Of a stretch of 64,000 nucleotides of DNA, positions 45,303-57,477 are shown one piece after another (within the stretch, counting starts at the first letter, position 1; every line of letters starts with the position of its first letter). The translations under genes and the position numbers were made by a program. This DNA comes from Ostrinia nubilalis (taxonomy: Eukaryota > Arthropoda > Insecta > Lepidoptera > Crambidae): contig NC_087092.1 of the NCBI RefSeq assembly GCF_963855985.1, positions 4,216,001-4,280,000 of the forward strand, read 5' to 3'. The notes beneath the pieces were generated by a model. That model did not search any database and had not been told where the DNA came from. It saw only the letters and a list, made by a program, of their open reading frames with translations.

Positions 45303-46038
45303 TTATCTAAAATGAATATAAAATGTAGGTAGGATTTCCAACTAGTCTTTATGGGCATCTCGAAGAGGCTGGATCGATGCATATTTATACCGTAACCTTT
45401 GTACATCGGCCGGCTGCGTCACCGTGCCTTATGAATGGACAGAGTGGGCGTAATTAAAACTTTGCTCAACGAATTTGTTGCGAGGGCAGCGGAAAAAGAG
45501 CTGAGTGAAGAGTGAACCTTATAAACAGATTTTCCTAATTTCAGGCTTTCAAATTCTGATAGCTGAGATTAATATTTTTTGCGTACTTATGATCTGCTTA
45601 AGCTTATTACTAGACTAACTCAACCTGCATCCGTCGTAATTTAAATAGAAATCGTCATAATGGGAAAAGCATGAGGCTCTACTACAAACTTTTCATCCCC
45701 ATAAAAAGTGCTGCGCTGCTGTATTCGATTTATACAAACCACAAAGATGTTGTGACTTATGACAGCCATTCAATATTTTTAAGGGCACAATTTTACCAGA
45801 TTTCCATTTCAGAAATGACAAGCAAGGTTGACAGTGATACAAAATTATTAAGGTTCGGTCCACTGAAAAAGTGTTTATATTTCATAGCGAATTGGCGATA
45901 ACTGTCATAAAAATAATATGTATTTGAGGACCTCAATCTATAAAGAATGTAAGCGGTTTCATACTTTCTGAAACTTTTACTGAAAAAAAGTCATGTCAAC
46001 TAAATAAATAATGTCTTGCTATGTAGTAAAATAGTAGT
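45303..46038. other. No recognisable gene or element
   Basis: The 76-codon frame at 45671-45901 shows no recognisable domain. Confidence 0.4.
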
Positions 46039-46207
46039 ACCGGAAAACGCAGCGTGGGACGTCCGCCCACAAGGTGGACCGACGACATCATAAAGTTAGC
46101 AGGAAGGCGCTGGACGCAGGCCGCTACCAACCGGGAAACAAGGAAAGCATTGGGGGAGGCCTATGTTCAGCAGTGGATGTCCTATATCTGAGATGATGAT
46201 GATAATG
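46039..46207 (+). mobile_element. RTE-clade retrotransposon 3' end with (ATG)n tail
   Basis: It begins GGAAAACGCAGCGTGGGACG and codes GRPPTRWTDDIIKLAGRRW-type residues (RPPTRWTDDI visible), TQAATNRETRKALGEAYVQQW and stop TGA, then ATGATGATGATAATG. The subfamily matches 13633-13797 and 20710-20853 rather than the ACG-tailed copies. Confidence 0.83.
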
Positions 46208-46744
46208 TAGTAAAAATTTAAAATTAAAGTATATTTAGTGAATAGTTTCTTTAGATTTGTAACTCTATGGGAATGCGACGCGCTTTCACGGCCGATTAAC
46301 TTTTTTATTAACACTCACCGCAGCGCAAAGAGATGATCTCAGTTAATCTGAAACTGATACTCATTTAGAGTTTACTGCAAATAGCGGTGGAAACATGTCT
46401 GTCATTAATGAAGATCCGTTTAAAAGTTACTTCTAAGTAATTAAGAAGACGACAGATCAAGGCGCTCTGAAGACCGCGAAAGAGTAGAGGAATATACAGG
46501 TTATTAAGTTAAGTAGTTACTTAAGGAGTTTAATTAACTGATGTCGTATGCACGTATGTTTCTTAAAAAGCAATGGAAAATGCTACTGAACGAGTGACTG
46601 ACTAGTTTACTAGATTTTTATATTCGAGCGGGAAAAATAGGTCTAATATTTAATTTTAATATCGTAAGACGACTTTACGGAAGGACTGTGTTTATTCGCT
46701 TCGACATGACTAGACTAGAATGGAAAAGCTATTTTCAAGCGGGC

Positions 46745-46875
46745 TTTTACACGTAGGTACCACTGTTTCGGGACAATAAATGGGCCAGTGCTGAGAAGAA
46801 GCAGCACAAGAAATCCGGTCACTATTGTCAGCCTCTTTTTCAAGGGTTTACAAAGAGTTTAAAATAAACATAGTT
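46745..46875 (-). mobile_element. Non-LTR retrotransposon 3' UTR, second copy
   Basis: It is the inverse of the region after the ORF2 remnant at 5781-5969: GGGACAATAAATGGGCCAGT, GCTGAGAAGAAGCAGC and TGTCAGCCTCTTTTTCAAGG pair with 5990-6120. It shows that this 3' UTR is repeated in the genome. No coding part is recognised here. Confidence 0.68.
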
Positions 46876-47163
46876 TTAAATATAATTATGACATCCCAAA
46901 ATTCTTTAACGAAACCCTGAAACTCACGTCAATGTATCATGCAATAGACTGTAATGGGGTTTTAATAACATTTCAGCGAAAATCACAATTTATGGCACGT
47001 TAACTTCGCCGACAGGAAGCAAGCGGTATTGGTGAAATTATAAAATATGCAGTTAAAAGCAAAGTTGGTTTAGTGAAGTTTCGGAAAGTTGCTCTGCTGA
47101 TGTGGATGGTAGTCCAAATCTTGCATATTGGGAATGATGTTTGGTAATGGAAATATAAAATTC

Positions 47164-47277
47164 TAAGGCCTGGTTGCACCATCTTATTTTAACTTTAACA
47201 AACGTCAAAAGTCCTTCCAACTCTATACAAAAATACTGGTTATAGTTACGGTTAAAGCAAAAGTGGTGCAATTCGGG
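47164..47277 (-). mobile_element. MITE family A, copy 5 (inverted)
   Basis: AAGGCCTGGTTGCACCATCT at the left and AAGTGGTGCAATTCGGG at the right are its ends; the body AACAAACGTCAAAAGTCC and CTATACAAAAATACTGGTTA is the inverse of the family core. Confidence 0.7.
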
Positions 47278-50200
47278 ATGATCACGTCTAAGTAAGCGAG
47301 TTCCCTGAGCGATAGTAATTACAGCTGGGGCTAATCAATGAAAACTTTGTACCGAAACCTGTAATGTAGCAAATTAAAATCCCAGTCATTAGGTACTACC
47401 ACAGAATAATAATAAGTAATGTACTACTTATAGATTCATACTACTACTATATACACACCTTATATGCCTACTAATTAGGTACGTTATGGAAGCTTTAGTG
47501 GGCGTAATATAAAAATTACTACAGCATTTGTAAAACTCTTATGATTTATTCGGCAAGACATGCGCGTGTTATTTATGATAAGATAACACTACATGAAAAT
47601 ACTTTGGGAACAGATTGAACCTACCCTAAAGTGTTTTTATTGAACCTACCCTAAAGTATTATTGTGACTACGTGACTCCGCCACGGTTCAACCCACGTAT
47701 AATTACGGTTCTGTTTAATAGCGTCTGTTATTTTCGTATAAAAATCCATTCCAAACTAAATTGCATTGTCTACGTTACCTCTTGTATTTTTACAATAAAA
47801 ATATTCGGTTTATTAAAGTAGGATTCATTTGATTGGCTCGTAAACCTTTTATTATTCTTTGAAACTGAATGATATAGCTTTTTTCGTCTATACAAAATTA
47901 ACATAATTTTGAGGGAACAAAAAAGTTTATCTTTCGGAATTTAAGATGAGGATTACGGCTGGCCGAGATAAAACCGATAATCCAATCTGAAATTTTATGA
48001 ATCCTATCGTAAGACACGACGTAAAAATATCATGGCTTGAATAACATAATGCTTTTATTTTCAGCAGGACAATAATAAATAACTTATCCGCTTTTATATT
48101 TTACCCTCGGCGAAAGTAGCTTATCGTAGAATTTGTTGCTCTACGTTGGATTATTTTACGGAATGATATCCTTTGTCATCATCACAATATCATTTGTTAT
48201 CGAATGGTATAAATTAAGTCGAGCTTTATCTAGATGGAAATGATTTACCAACTGAAATGTGAATTAAAATAAATAAACATGTCATTTTTGTCGTTGTTAT
48301 TTTTCATTTCTTTTGTAGATTTTTCATTCCTAACTAAATATTTTCTCTGTATCCAGTCATCTACATAGAGGCGCATACGGCTCTCTGCGTAAAGAAATGA
48401 TTCTCATAAATTATATTTTTAAAACACGCATTCAATCCGTTGGATGAATTTCTTACAACTAGGTAATCACCGATGTGATTCATTCTAAAGCGTCAGTTCA
48501 AAATACTGGCCAGCAGCAAACCAAGATCGATATCAGAAAAATAATGAACAAATGATGTAACTCTGCATTTTCTCCTCAATCGGCAATCTCAACAGATCGG
48601 CCTTGTCCGCGCTGTGGTTATCGGCGGATGTCACACGCCTCACGACCTCTCTCTTGCGGTTACCTTATTTCGCTCCTGCAAGGGGCTGGAACACAATATG
48701 GCTCCAGTTTTAAATTGCAGCCAGCATTGACATTTCAATTAAACACCAGTAGCAGTAGGTCTAATGGAATTGAAAATGGAATACAGATTTTTACAAATGA
48801 CGCCCCTGTGGTTAACCTAAGATCTTCATACAAGTGCCAATTCCTAAATGGGACGCATAAAGTGTCACTTTAATGTATGTTTACTGTTTGTTTGGTTTAG
48901 TTACACTAGCCCATGGCTCCGACTTAGCCGTGTTAAACGCCTATGTGTGCCTATGGTGGCTCTTATATCCTGACATTAAGAGTTATGATCTTTTACACTC
49001 ACATGGCAGAAGATTTCCCAAGCTCATCCAATTTTAAATGGACGCGGGGAGAAATCTAATAACTTTACATAAAAAACTTTAAATTCCTAAATACATCTTG
49101 GTTCCCATTCGAAAATACATGTGTAGATACACTGTGGGTGCAAAGCAATATTTCTTTATACCTATATTTCTTCCGAACACTGTTTTAGGGTGGGAGCTTT
49201 TAGACCATGTTTTTACATTACACGGGTTTTAATTCCGCTTTTACCGACCTCTCGCGGCGGGTGGCTTAATGAAAACTAGTTCATTGTTTTTCCCACTCAC
49301 TTCTTGCGTTACCCAATACGTGATATTTGCAGAATTGCTGTTGGATAACAGAGATAGTTTTAAGTAAACAGAACTACCTGAAATGGTTTTTAATATCCAT
49401 TCATATTACTAAAATGGAACTTGTTAAATAATTGTTAATTGACTGGTCTAACGTTATGTGGATTTTCAGCGAAACGATTGTGTTTCAGCGAAATTCAACA
49501 TTTTAATTACATTTCAGCGAAATTTAGCATTTTTTATTTTCATTGGAGCTCACTTTTTATGCTTTAAAATGTAACATTCATTGTATTTTGGTTCGATTCG
49601 TTGACGTCACGCTTTATTTTAGTAATTTTAAGAAGTTCATTTAACACACATAAAAGTAGGTAACACATGATTAGCTAAAATGTGACCGCCACCAGTCAAC
49701 AGAATGATTACAGCAAGCATCTGTGATTGTGCGCAAATATTGTGGATCACATGACTCCATTGGGGTCGGCGCACGAGTCACTGTGACAATACTTGCTCAA
49801 AGCTGTACTTGGAATAACGCGTGACGATAGATACGTCACCAAAGTTTGTTTTATTTTAATTACTTTGGCATTAGGCATCCTGTGTTGTAGGCCTACATGC
49901 GGAACATTATTTTATTTAGGATTTTTTAAATTTATCCATTGATATCTTCGAGAAAGACGGGTAGGGCAGATTATGGTAATCCAAACAACTGACAAATCAG
50001 ACCAATTTGTATTTCACAATAAAAATAGTTTTCAGCAAGAGCTGGACAAAGTCCTATATAGTAATTAGTAGCTGACACTGTGTAGGTTTGTTGTCGACGC
50101 GAAAATAAGAAAAAGAAGGCAATTGTCCAAGTTACTGAAATCTAAGCTCCATCTTCACAGCTTAGTATTGTTAATATTGTTTTAAATTCTAGTCAGTTTG

Positions 50201-51519
50201 CAATGATAAGTGTGGATCAACTATTTTTTTATTCTTCTATCCTTGGTTCGTAGCAATGCCTTAACGATTTCAAATCGAAATCTAACGTCACGTTGACTAC
50301 AGACACTGTTCTGATACTCCAACATTGTCAGGCTAGAAGAAAGTATAACAATTACAGAATGTTTTACAACAATGTTGCGGATATTTATCAAACACTGCCT
50401 TAATGTTATAATTATTAACCCCTGTCGCTGTGCACAACCTTGAACTTATTGTTATCGAGTGATGAACAATGTGACCTACATCTATGTTGTAAGTATTGAA
50501 TAAAACATTGACTCTACATAATGTGCGTAGTTCAGAAAATGTGGAAAAGTATTTTAAAGCTGAAAGTCCTATAGCATAATTTGCCTGCGCCAAAATGCAT
50601 AAAAATCGTTTTTTCTTCTTCTTTTTTTTCAGACCATCACCAAACTTAGTATGAAATTAGTTTTCCGCTTTGGTCGATACCAAGCTAATTCTGATGAATA
50701 TGAGATTTAAAATTAATAAGCAAATTCTAAAGCGAGCTACATCAAAAGAGTTGAAAAACTAGTTCCTACTCCTGTAATGTTCTAGGACTTCATAGACGGA
50801 GAGTCTATTAAAATGTCTGTACTTTATGACGTCATATTGTTTATTTTCAACTTTCAATCTAAGCTTTTGAATGAATTTATAACCTTTTCGAAACAAGGAC
50901 ATAGAGTTCTGGGAAATATTGTTGCGCTCGGCCCCGGTGAATATTGTAGAAAACAATTTTAAACTTTGAAATGCAATTCCGAGGCTGTACTTTCAAATGC
51001 TAATGTCATAATGTTGTATTTGAATCGGGTTTTCTTGCAATATTGCACGAGTGGACTTCACATCGTAGGAATAAGATTTATGCGAAGTTTGACGTGGTTT
51101 TACTCGAGAATGGAAGTCTTTTCTAGCTTTTATTCGAAATATTTTCGTTGTTATTCCGGTTAGAAATATAGGAGAGTAGATTATTCACTCAGTAAAATTT
51201 AAGACAGAAATAATACATAGTCAAGTTATGAATCTACACTTAAATTAAATTGAGTTCTGTTTTATAAGAATAAGAGTCTGGATTCGAGTTATTCGTCAAC
51301 TCGCACCTTTAAAGATGCGACTTGGATTCAACAAAATCGAAGTGTACCGAAGGACTGTGGTGTTGATTAGTGACTGATGCGCGTCTCAAAAGCTTTCTTA
51401 CTAGATTTCAGAACTTCTTTTCAATTTCCTTTAATGTTCACTCTATTTATGAAGGGTCTACTTATTTGTAAGACACTAGATTGCTTATCGATGTTCTTTT
51501 GTTTACAATAATTAAATAT
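47278..51519. other. Long AT-rich stretch with minor repeats only
   Basis: It holds a direct repeat ATTGAACCTACCCTAAAGT at 47614-47632 and 47639-47657, three TTTCAGCGAAA words between about 49463 and 49525, and the (GAA)n-tailed retroelement tip at 50070-50118. Frames at 48628-48873, 50333-50593 and elsewhere have no recognised domains. No gene is supported. Confidence 0.45.
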
Positions 51520-51700
51520 AGCCACGATAGCCGAACAGTTAAGGGGTCGGACTGGCTGGCTCGTGATCAGAGGAACGCGGGTTCGAATCCCGCTGCCGCT
51601 CGACTAAATATTGTTGTGAGCCCACTTGTGACACAAGCATATCTAGCTAAGTACGAGGGGCTAACGGGACTATTAGTAATTTGTGCAATATAAATAAATC
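51520..51700 (+). mobile_element. tRNA-derived SINE, family 2, copy 2
   Basis: The head GCCACGATAGCCGAACAG, CTGGCTCGTGATCAGAGG and B box GGGTTCGAATCCCGC are followed by ACACAAGCATATCTAGCTAA, ACGAGGGGCTAACGGGACTA and an A-rich end. It is better preserved than the copy at 19276-19442. It lies 0.8 kb upstream of the NOS start codon. Confidence 0.8.
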
Positions 51701-52368
51701 ACTAATAATCTCAAAAAAAATTTTTTTGTAAGTCTCTGTTTAGTCTTCTATGAGTTTTCTTTAATTTTTGATGCAACTTGAACACCAATAAACACATTCC
51801 TTCACTGCACAGGCTTGCTGTCTCAAGGCTTAACATCTCAAGCTGTCGGTGGCCGTGTTATGACAGTGCTGGGCTGCTGCTAATGTCAGCTGATAAAGAC
51901 AAACGAAGCGCGCGACTATTATTTGTAAAATATTACTCCAAGGGCTAGGAGACCTTTCGGCTTTTTTTAATCAAACGATTTTTTTCCATGCTCATCTCAT
52001 TTATAATGAGATCAAAAGTAAGGTTATTCTCTTAGCATATAAGTTTCTAATTTATATAATCTTTTAAAAATAATAGGTGTATTTACCTTCTGCAGCTCAA
52101 TATAGGTAGGTACTTGAAATTAGAATTATAAAAAGATTTTGATCGCTACACAGATTCCTTTGAATAATATCCTAAACTTTGTATAAAGATAAATCTTTCT
52201 GAATCCTTACTGAAATGGAATTCTTAACCAAACAACGCATCACTATCAATTTATTTTATTTTGTACCTATTTATAGCACTCTAATACTGTAGCCTACTTG
52301 AACGTTAGCCCCTAGCCTACAGAGACAAACCGTCACAGGTTAGTAGTCCGTCTAAAAGATAAAATTCT
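51701..52368. other. Upstream region of the NOS gene, no recognised element
   Basis: AT-rich with a CTGCTGCTAATGTCAGCTG-type GC-richer patch near 51870. I cannot name transcription-factor sites here with confidence. Confidence 0.35.
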
Positions 52369-52376
52369 TATAAATA
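52369..52376 (+). promoter_or_regulatory. Candidate TATA box for the NOS transcript
   Basis: TATAAATA lies 147 bp before the NOS start codon; transcription would begin near 52395-52405. An in-frame stop (TAG, 52400-52402) precedes the ATG, so the leader would be about 120 nt. No strong initiator TCAGT is present at the expected place, and an upstream non-coding exon is possible, so the call is tentative. Confidence 0.35.
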
Positions 52377-52522
52377 CACCAGTCGCACCTAATTGTTACT
52401 AGTGCGCTCGCAAATTCGCGCCCGCCTCATTAATATATCAACCGTTACAACTTACATACAAAAAACTTTTCCATTTTAAAGTCATCCAAAAATCATACAA
52501 TCATCAAAAGTTGACATTAAAA

Positions 52523-52813
52523 ATGGCTCCCGGAGTCATCCAGAACTCGGAAACCATCATCAACAACTCTTTGGAAGTCATCGCGGCTGACAATGGGGCT
52601 TTTATGAACCAGTTGTTGGTGCAACCCAAAACTTGCCCCATCGACCATTTTGATTTCCCCGAAAACGGGACAGAAGATGGTCAGGTGAAGATTGAGGAGG
52701 TGAAAGAGCTGAAGAAGCCGGTCCGTAGGGTCATAAGGCCTAAGGTGCTGAAGAACTACGAGTCCCACGATTACCTGTACGATCGTCTCTACGAAGACAC
52801 TTGTCCAAGAGTT
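52523..52813 (+). CDS. NOS: Nitric oxide synthase, coding exon 1 (residues 1-97)
   Basis: NOS converts L-arginine, O2 and NADPH to nitric oxide and citrulline and works as a homodimer needing heme, tetrahydrobiopterin, flavins and calmodulin (established). This exon starts at ATG 52523, in a good context (A at -3, G at +4), first ATG after an in-frame stop. It encodes MAPGVIQNSE, a CPIDHFDFPENG block, the VLKNYESHDYLYDRLYEDTC stretch that precedes the Zn site in insect NOS, and ends PRV at the donor GTGAGT (52814) in phase 0. A TTG in frame at 52511 is not a plausible start. The next exon joins without loss of frame. The N-terminus resembles, from memory, that of moth NOS proteins. Confidence 0.93.
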
Positions 52814-53493
52814 GTGAGTACCTTTTTTTAACGGACTACAAAGTGTGACAAATTCCGATGTCCTTGTCTGATCTGAAGAGAGGTGATTTGGGAGTGCTCA
52901 AACGTAAAATTTTTGGAATTGGACCAAATTCAAAATATCAAAAAACAACAAATCTCTATTATTATTAATAGTTAAAACGTATAATGAATACCAATATCAT
53001 CCTCTTTTGATTCAGGCAAAGTATTTTACATAGCATAGGTATAATAGACAAGTGCTTAAGTTTAATTACATTAATTATTAAATAAAAATAAAAATACGAT
53101 GTTATCGTCAAAAATAATTTATTGATATTTTGTACAAACTAAAGACACTTAATTTTTTTGAAGATACCTCAAACTAAAAAATCCTTCGAACTATGTTTCA
53201 AATGTTTGTTTAGTTTTGTGTCAATACATAATTTAAAATCTTAACTAGCGTATATTATGAGTAATAAATAAATGAGACACATGTAAATAGACAGATAATC
53301 TCGTGTTTGTTTTACTTTGTAATCACAATATAACTTTGTAAGCACGCGCCCACTAAGTAAATAATGAACGTAGATATAAATTACCTGGTTGTGATAAAGA
53401 AACATGATAAATTACGGTTCTTTTTTGAGTCCATGAGTGTAATTTTCTGATATGATTTTCTAATAAACATTTATGACTATGACTATGACTAAA

Positions 53494-54628
53494 TAGTTAG
53501 GGAGGCGAGTAGGGGAATTTTCGGCAATACTCGAGCGTGGCAGTTTAAGATATGAGAGATACCTTAGACCTAATAGAACAACCTTGTAAAGTATTTAGCT
53601 CTATATGTAGTGACGCGCGCCTAGGATAGACAATCAGATTAGTAAAAAAAAATAGATAGTCTGAAATACTCGAGCGCGTCAGATTAACATATTGGGGGTT
53701 GATTTTAGTGTTTAAAGACTAAATTTAACTAATCTGACGATAAGTCCTTGACGCCGCCGAGTTATAGGGTCGCGAACTTGTAAAAAAAAACGTTAATCCG
53801 GCATTCTCGAGCGCGATTTTTTATTTTTTTATTTTGAAGAATATAATCTAAAACTTACTAAAAATACAAAATCTGCCGGTTTCCGCATGACGGGAAGTGT
53901 GGAGAAGCTATTTCGTCTTCCTAAGAACGCGTTACGGCATATAAGTCGCGAACGATACATTTTACAAAAAAAAAAGTTTAAATGAACATTTACGTTGGTT
54001 GTATCTATCGCTTTATTGACATTTTTAAATTCCCCATTTTATCAAGGAGAAAGAAAGGACAAAAAAGAAACCAAAAAACCTTTTTCGGTCAGATTAAGAG
54101 AACCCACCAACATTTTTGTCAGATTAAAAAAATATGCTTTCAGGATACCGAGATAAACCTCCCCTATGAAAATCTGACGCGCTCGAGTATTTCAAAAAAA
54201 CTTTTTATTTTGCATTTTCAAAAATTCATCGTAACTTATCGTCACGCCGAAACCGTCAGTTTTTTAAAGGGAGCTTCCTTGGGGCCTACTTAACACCCCT
54301 TCCGAAAATCTGACGCGATCGAGTAATTTTTTTTTTCATTTTTGACTACTTTATATGCCTACCCCCACCACGCAAACCGGCAGATTAGTATACCGTTGTT
54401 ATCAGAGGCACTCGGGGCATACGTAGTATGAATATCTGACGCGCTCGAGAATGCCCAAAGTAACTGTTTTTTTTAAACATTTTTGAAAAACCGTACACGC
54501 CAAACCTACCGCTAAAATGGTTTTTGCCATACGAGCTTTTCTTTTCGAAATTATTTTATCTTTCGATTTTGATAGGTCTCGACGGCGCCGTTGAATTACG
54601 CCATTTAGCTACCTCGCCTCCCTAACTA
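53494..54628. mobile_element. TIR element rich in TCTGACGCGCTCGAG repeats, TA flanked
   Basis: GTTAGGGAGGCGAG at 53496 and its exact inverse CTCGCCTCCCTAAC ending 54626 define a 1131-bp unit with TA on each side. The interior holds the CTCGAG-centred word (A)TCTGACGCGCTCGAG or its inverse at about 53530, 53669, 53806, 54182, 54318 (variant GATCGAG) and 54444, plus several lone AATCTG/CAGATTA words. The first three point one way and the last three the other. A 103-codon frame at 53982-54293 is lysine-rich and unrecognised. I know no family for it; it is probably a non-autonomous element with multiple protein-binding repeats. Confidence 0.75.
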
Positions 54629-55343
54629 TTATAATAACTTTTGCAGGCAATATTGTAATAGGCAGTTATTGTATTTTTAAAACGGTAATGTAATAAACTA
54701 AAGTACTGAAACTGTGATGCTAAGCTAAGATTTGTCGATATATTCTTAGTAGGTAGAGGTACTATTAATTATTTTTGATAGACTCTATCCTGAAAATAAT
54801 ACTATAGTTTGCTTAAAAAGATATTATCTGTGAAATGCAAGTACTTGTAGACAAATGATGAAGCTACGGAGATCGTGATCGCTTCGCTGCTTCATCCTTT
54901 TGGGTACAGAACAAAAGATGTTATGTCAATTCCTTCACCTATTAAGTACTGTCTTCCATTATTTTTGTTCCACCCTTGTCACAATAAAGGATACTCCCTT
55001 TCACATCCAGCGCGCGGAATCCGTGTAGTATTTACTTAACACTGATATCACTCCGGCGTTTCTGATTTTATTGCTTGCGATTTGGTGCGTTCCGAACGTC
55101 TATGTGTTTACACTGGTCCCGAGGAGCGAGGAAAAACAAAAGATTTGTTTGCTTTGTCACGAGTCATTAAGGTGGCAACACTGTCGGTTATTGTCACGAA
55201 GCGATGGGCGATTGTTTCATAACACACGGTAGTTATCGTTTGGACAAATGGGGTGACTGGAAATTTTGATTTTTTTATAGGAAAAGGTATGCGTTAAAAA
55301 GTACCTACCTAATCGTATTAAAAGTAACGAGACTATTTCCACC

Positions 55344-55412
55344 GCTGCAACTCCTGTGTAGCCAGGATCTACAGCTTAACTGCCAATAAAATCCCAACCA
55401 GTGAAGGTCAAG
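55344..55412 (+). repeat. Dispersed repeat C, copy 2
   Basis: Partner of 43655-43722: CTGCAACTCCTG, AGCCAGGATCTACAGCTT and GCCAATAAAATCCCAACCAG in the same order. Confidence 0.65.
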
Positions 55413-55491
55413 TTTGACTAGATGTTATGTGACCTCTAAAAACGAGACCATATTATGGCTCGCACTGTAAAAAGTTATGAGATCTCATTAC

Positions 55492-55532
55492 GCTTGTAGA
55501 GTTAGGGACGTGTAATCCCTAACTCTACAAGC
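55492..55532. repeat. Perfect 17-bp inverted repeat, 7-nt loop
   Basis: GCTTGTAGAGTTAGGGA (55492-55508) and TCCCTAACTCTACAAGC (55516-55532) are exact inverses around CGTGTAA. Part of the word (AACTCTACA) recurs just downstream. It could fold in the NOS pre-mRNA; no terminator or RNA gene role is implied. Confidence 0.85.
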
Positions 55533-55871
55533 CCTTACTTCACAAACTCTACACCTGAATCAAAATATGTGGCTTGGCCGTTTTGCTACCGTCATACGCA
55601 TAATTAATGTGAAAAATAAGTAACGACAGGCACAAGTTAGTAATGTTACCCTGAAAATTTTATATTCTTTGCCATAATTATAAAACCGTTAACCGGTGGT
55701 TAAAAAACGTAAACAATTTCATTTAATATAACGCGTAAAGCGTACATACGTATCCCCAATTCGTACGTGTCCCAGTTAAGGTACGTTTTGTCTGCCCAAG
55801 TCCGCGTGACGTCGTCACCCCGCCCGCGGCGTCGCATTCACAACCAGCTCCAATATTTATTTCGCATTATT

Positions 55872-56364
55872 CTCTACGGCAGAGGTTCTCAATCTTATTC
55901 CGTATCTTTGAAATTAATTATTTCTCAGCGCCCACAATTTTTACCAGATCTTAAATGTGAACTAATTACTAGGTAGGTCTTCATTTTTTGTCAGCCGTTT
56001 GGTGTAGCGGTCCAGAACGGACTACTACGCCGCGAGGTTCCGGGTTCGATTCCCGGCCGGGCAGAAATTGAAATGATGAATTTTAATTTCTGTGACGGGT
56101 CTGGGTGTTACTATGAATGTAGTTATAAAAAAAAATCAAGTATGTTTATATCCGTTGTCTAGCACCCATAGTACAAGTTTTGTTTAGTTTGGGACTCTTG
56201 GGCGCAGTGTAAAATGTCCAAGGATATTTATTATTTATTTATTTAATTTTAGTGAATTATAACATACGAAGAAGATGGAATTACAAATCGCCCCCCTATA
56301 CAACATCACTTTTTAGCGCCCCCAAGGGGCATTGTCGCCCACTTTGAGAAACACTAGTCTACAA
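55872..56364. mobile_element. hAT-like MITE interrupted by a SINE
   Basis: The left end CAGAGGTTCTCAATCTTATT (55880) and right end GCCCACTTTGAGAAACACTA (ends 56356) are imperfect inverted copies of the kind seen in many hAT MITEs. GCGCCC words occur near both ends. The flanking octamers CTCTACGG and GTCTACAA share TCTAC and may be a decayed 8-bp duplication. A family 1 SINE occupies 55993-56246. Confidence 0.65.
55993..56246 (+). mobile_element. tRNA-derived SINE, family 1, copy 3 (best preserved)
   Basis: AGCCGTTTGGTGTAGCGG (A box), GGTTCCGGGTTCGATTCCCG (B box), CCGGGCAGAAATTGAAATGA, TTCTGTGACGGGTCTGGGTG, CCGTTGTCTAGCACCCATAG, a GTTTGGGACTC block and CAGTGTAAAATGTCCAAGG are followed by a (ATTT)n-like tail. 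It gives the reference layout for the family. Confidence 0.88.
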
Positions 56365-57477
56365 CAACTCGCAGTGAAAGCGCCCCGGGCCGCGCAAACT
56401 TAGCGGAACTTCGCTACATGTGGCATTGTAGGGTTTTTTAGGTTCCAACGGTCCCAACGAATCCTCATGGCTTTATTTTTAAGCTTTGGGTCTTACTTTA
56501 TATTTTTAATCGAACGTTTTGATTTGTATTTCACATAGTGCTCTACCATAAAACTTGACGTAGAAACGTCGTGCACGACAATCATTAGAACGGAAGTTCG
56601 CTGTAAGGCGTTGTCAGAAGATGATGAAAATATACGACTTTACCCACGTATTCATTATTTATATAAAAACTTAATATGAAACAATAATTAAACTGCGCTT
56701 CCATTATAATCTTACAAAGATGCACAAACTACCTCATTTCAGCAAGTAGTACTTCAATTGAGGTGCAAAACGAAGATTAGGTCCAACCCACTTACAAAAC
56801 AGGGCGTGAAGTGATACGCAGTCTGTGTCGCAGGAGGCTATTTTGCGATGAAGGCATTCAAAACGGGACTTTATTTTAAGAAACGAAATTAGTTAATTGT
56901 TTACAGAATGTTTGTTACATCATGATATACCTACATTCAAATATACAAAAATACATTATTAGGTTTCGGCTTCTTTTAATTATACTTAGAGCCAAATAAA
57001 GTATCCTAAACTTCATTATTATAATTAGTATCCCATGAATATTAAACTACACCATTAAAAAAATATTGGAAACGTAACGAACCTCATTTATTAAACAAAT
57101 TAACGCATTAACACTACGCAAAAGTTTTTATTCCGCAACATGGAACACTGGCTGGTTGTAACGGAGCTTACGGGCGACGCGAAAAAAAAGAAAAACAACA
57201 TGTCTATTTTTGTTCCATTTTGGCGCCAGTTCGTTTGTTAACAATTTGTGGAACAATGTGAGTGCTGAGACAATGTTTTCTTTTACCTTCGATAATATTT
57301 TGCGGTAACTATTTGTTTTGGGTTTAATGGATAGTTATGTCTGGATGTCCGGTGATTGTCGATTTACTGAAAATAGACAAGAGACATTGTCCTCAATGAA
57401 AAATATTACAATCATGTACTTATACTCGTACTATTTAGGTATTTTTTACAAACTTATTTACATAGACGAGATGTTAA

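Noticed and set aside
53982..54293. 103-codon frame inside the NOS intron 1 element as a transposase
   Set aside because: Lysine- and phenylalanine-rich with no catalytic motif, spanning the repeated TCTGACG words; more likely non-coding.
55993..56066. Possible functional tRNA gene
   Set aside because: The A and B boxes are part of a repeated SINE with a tRNA-unrelated body and A/T-rich tail; three copies share the same body, and a full cloverleaf is not evident.
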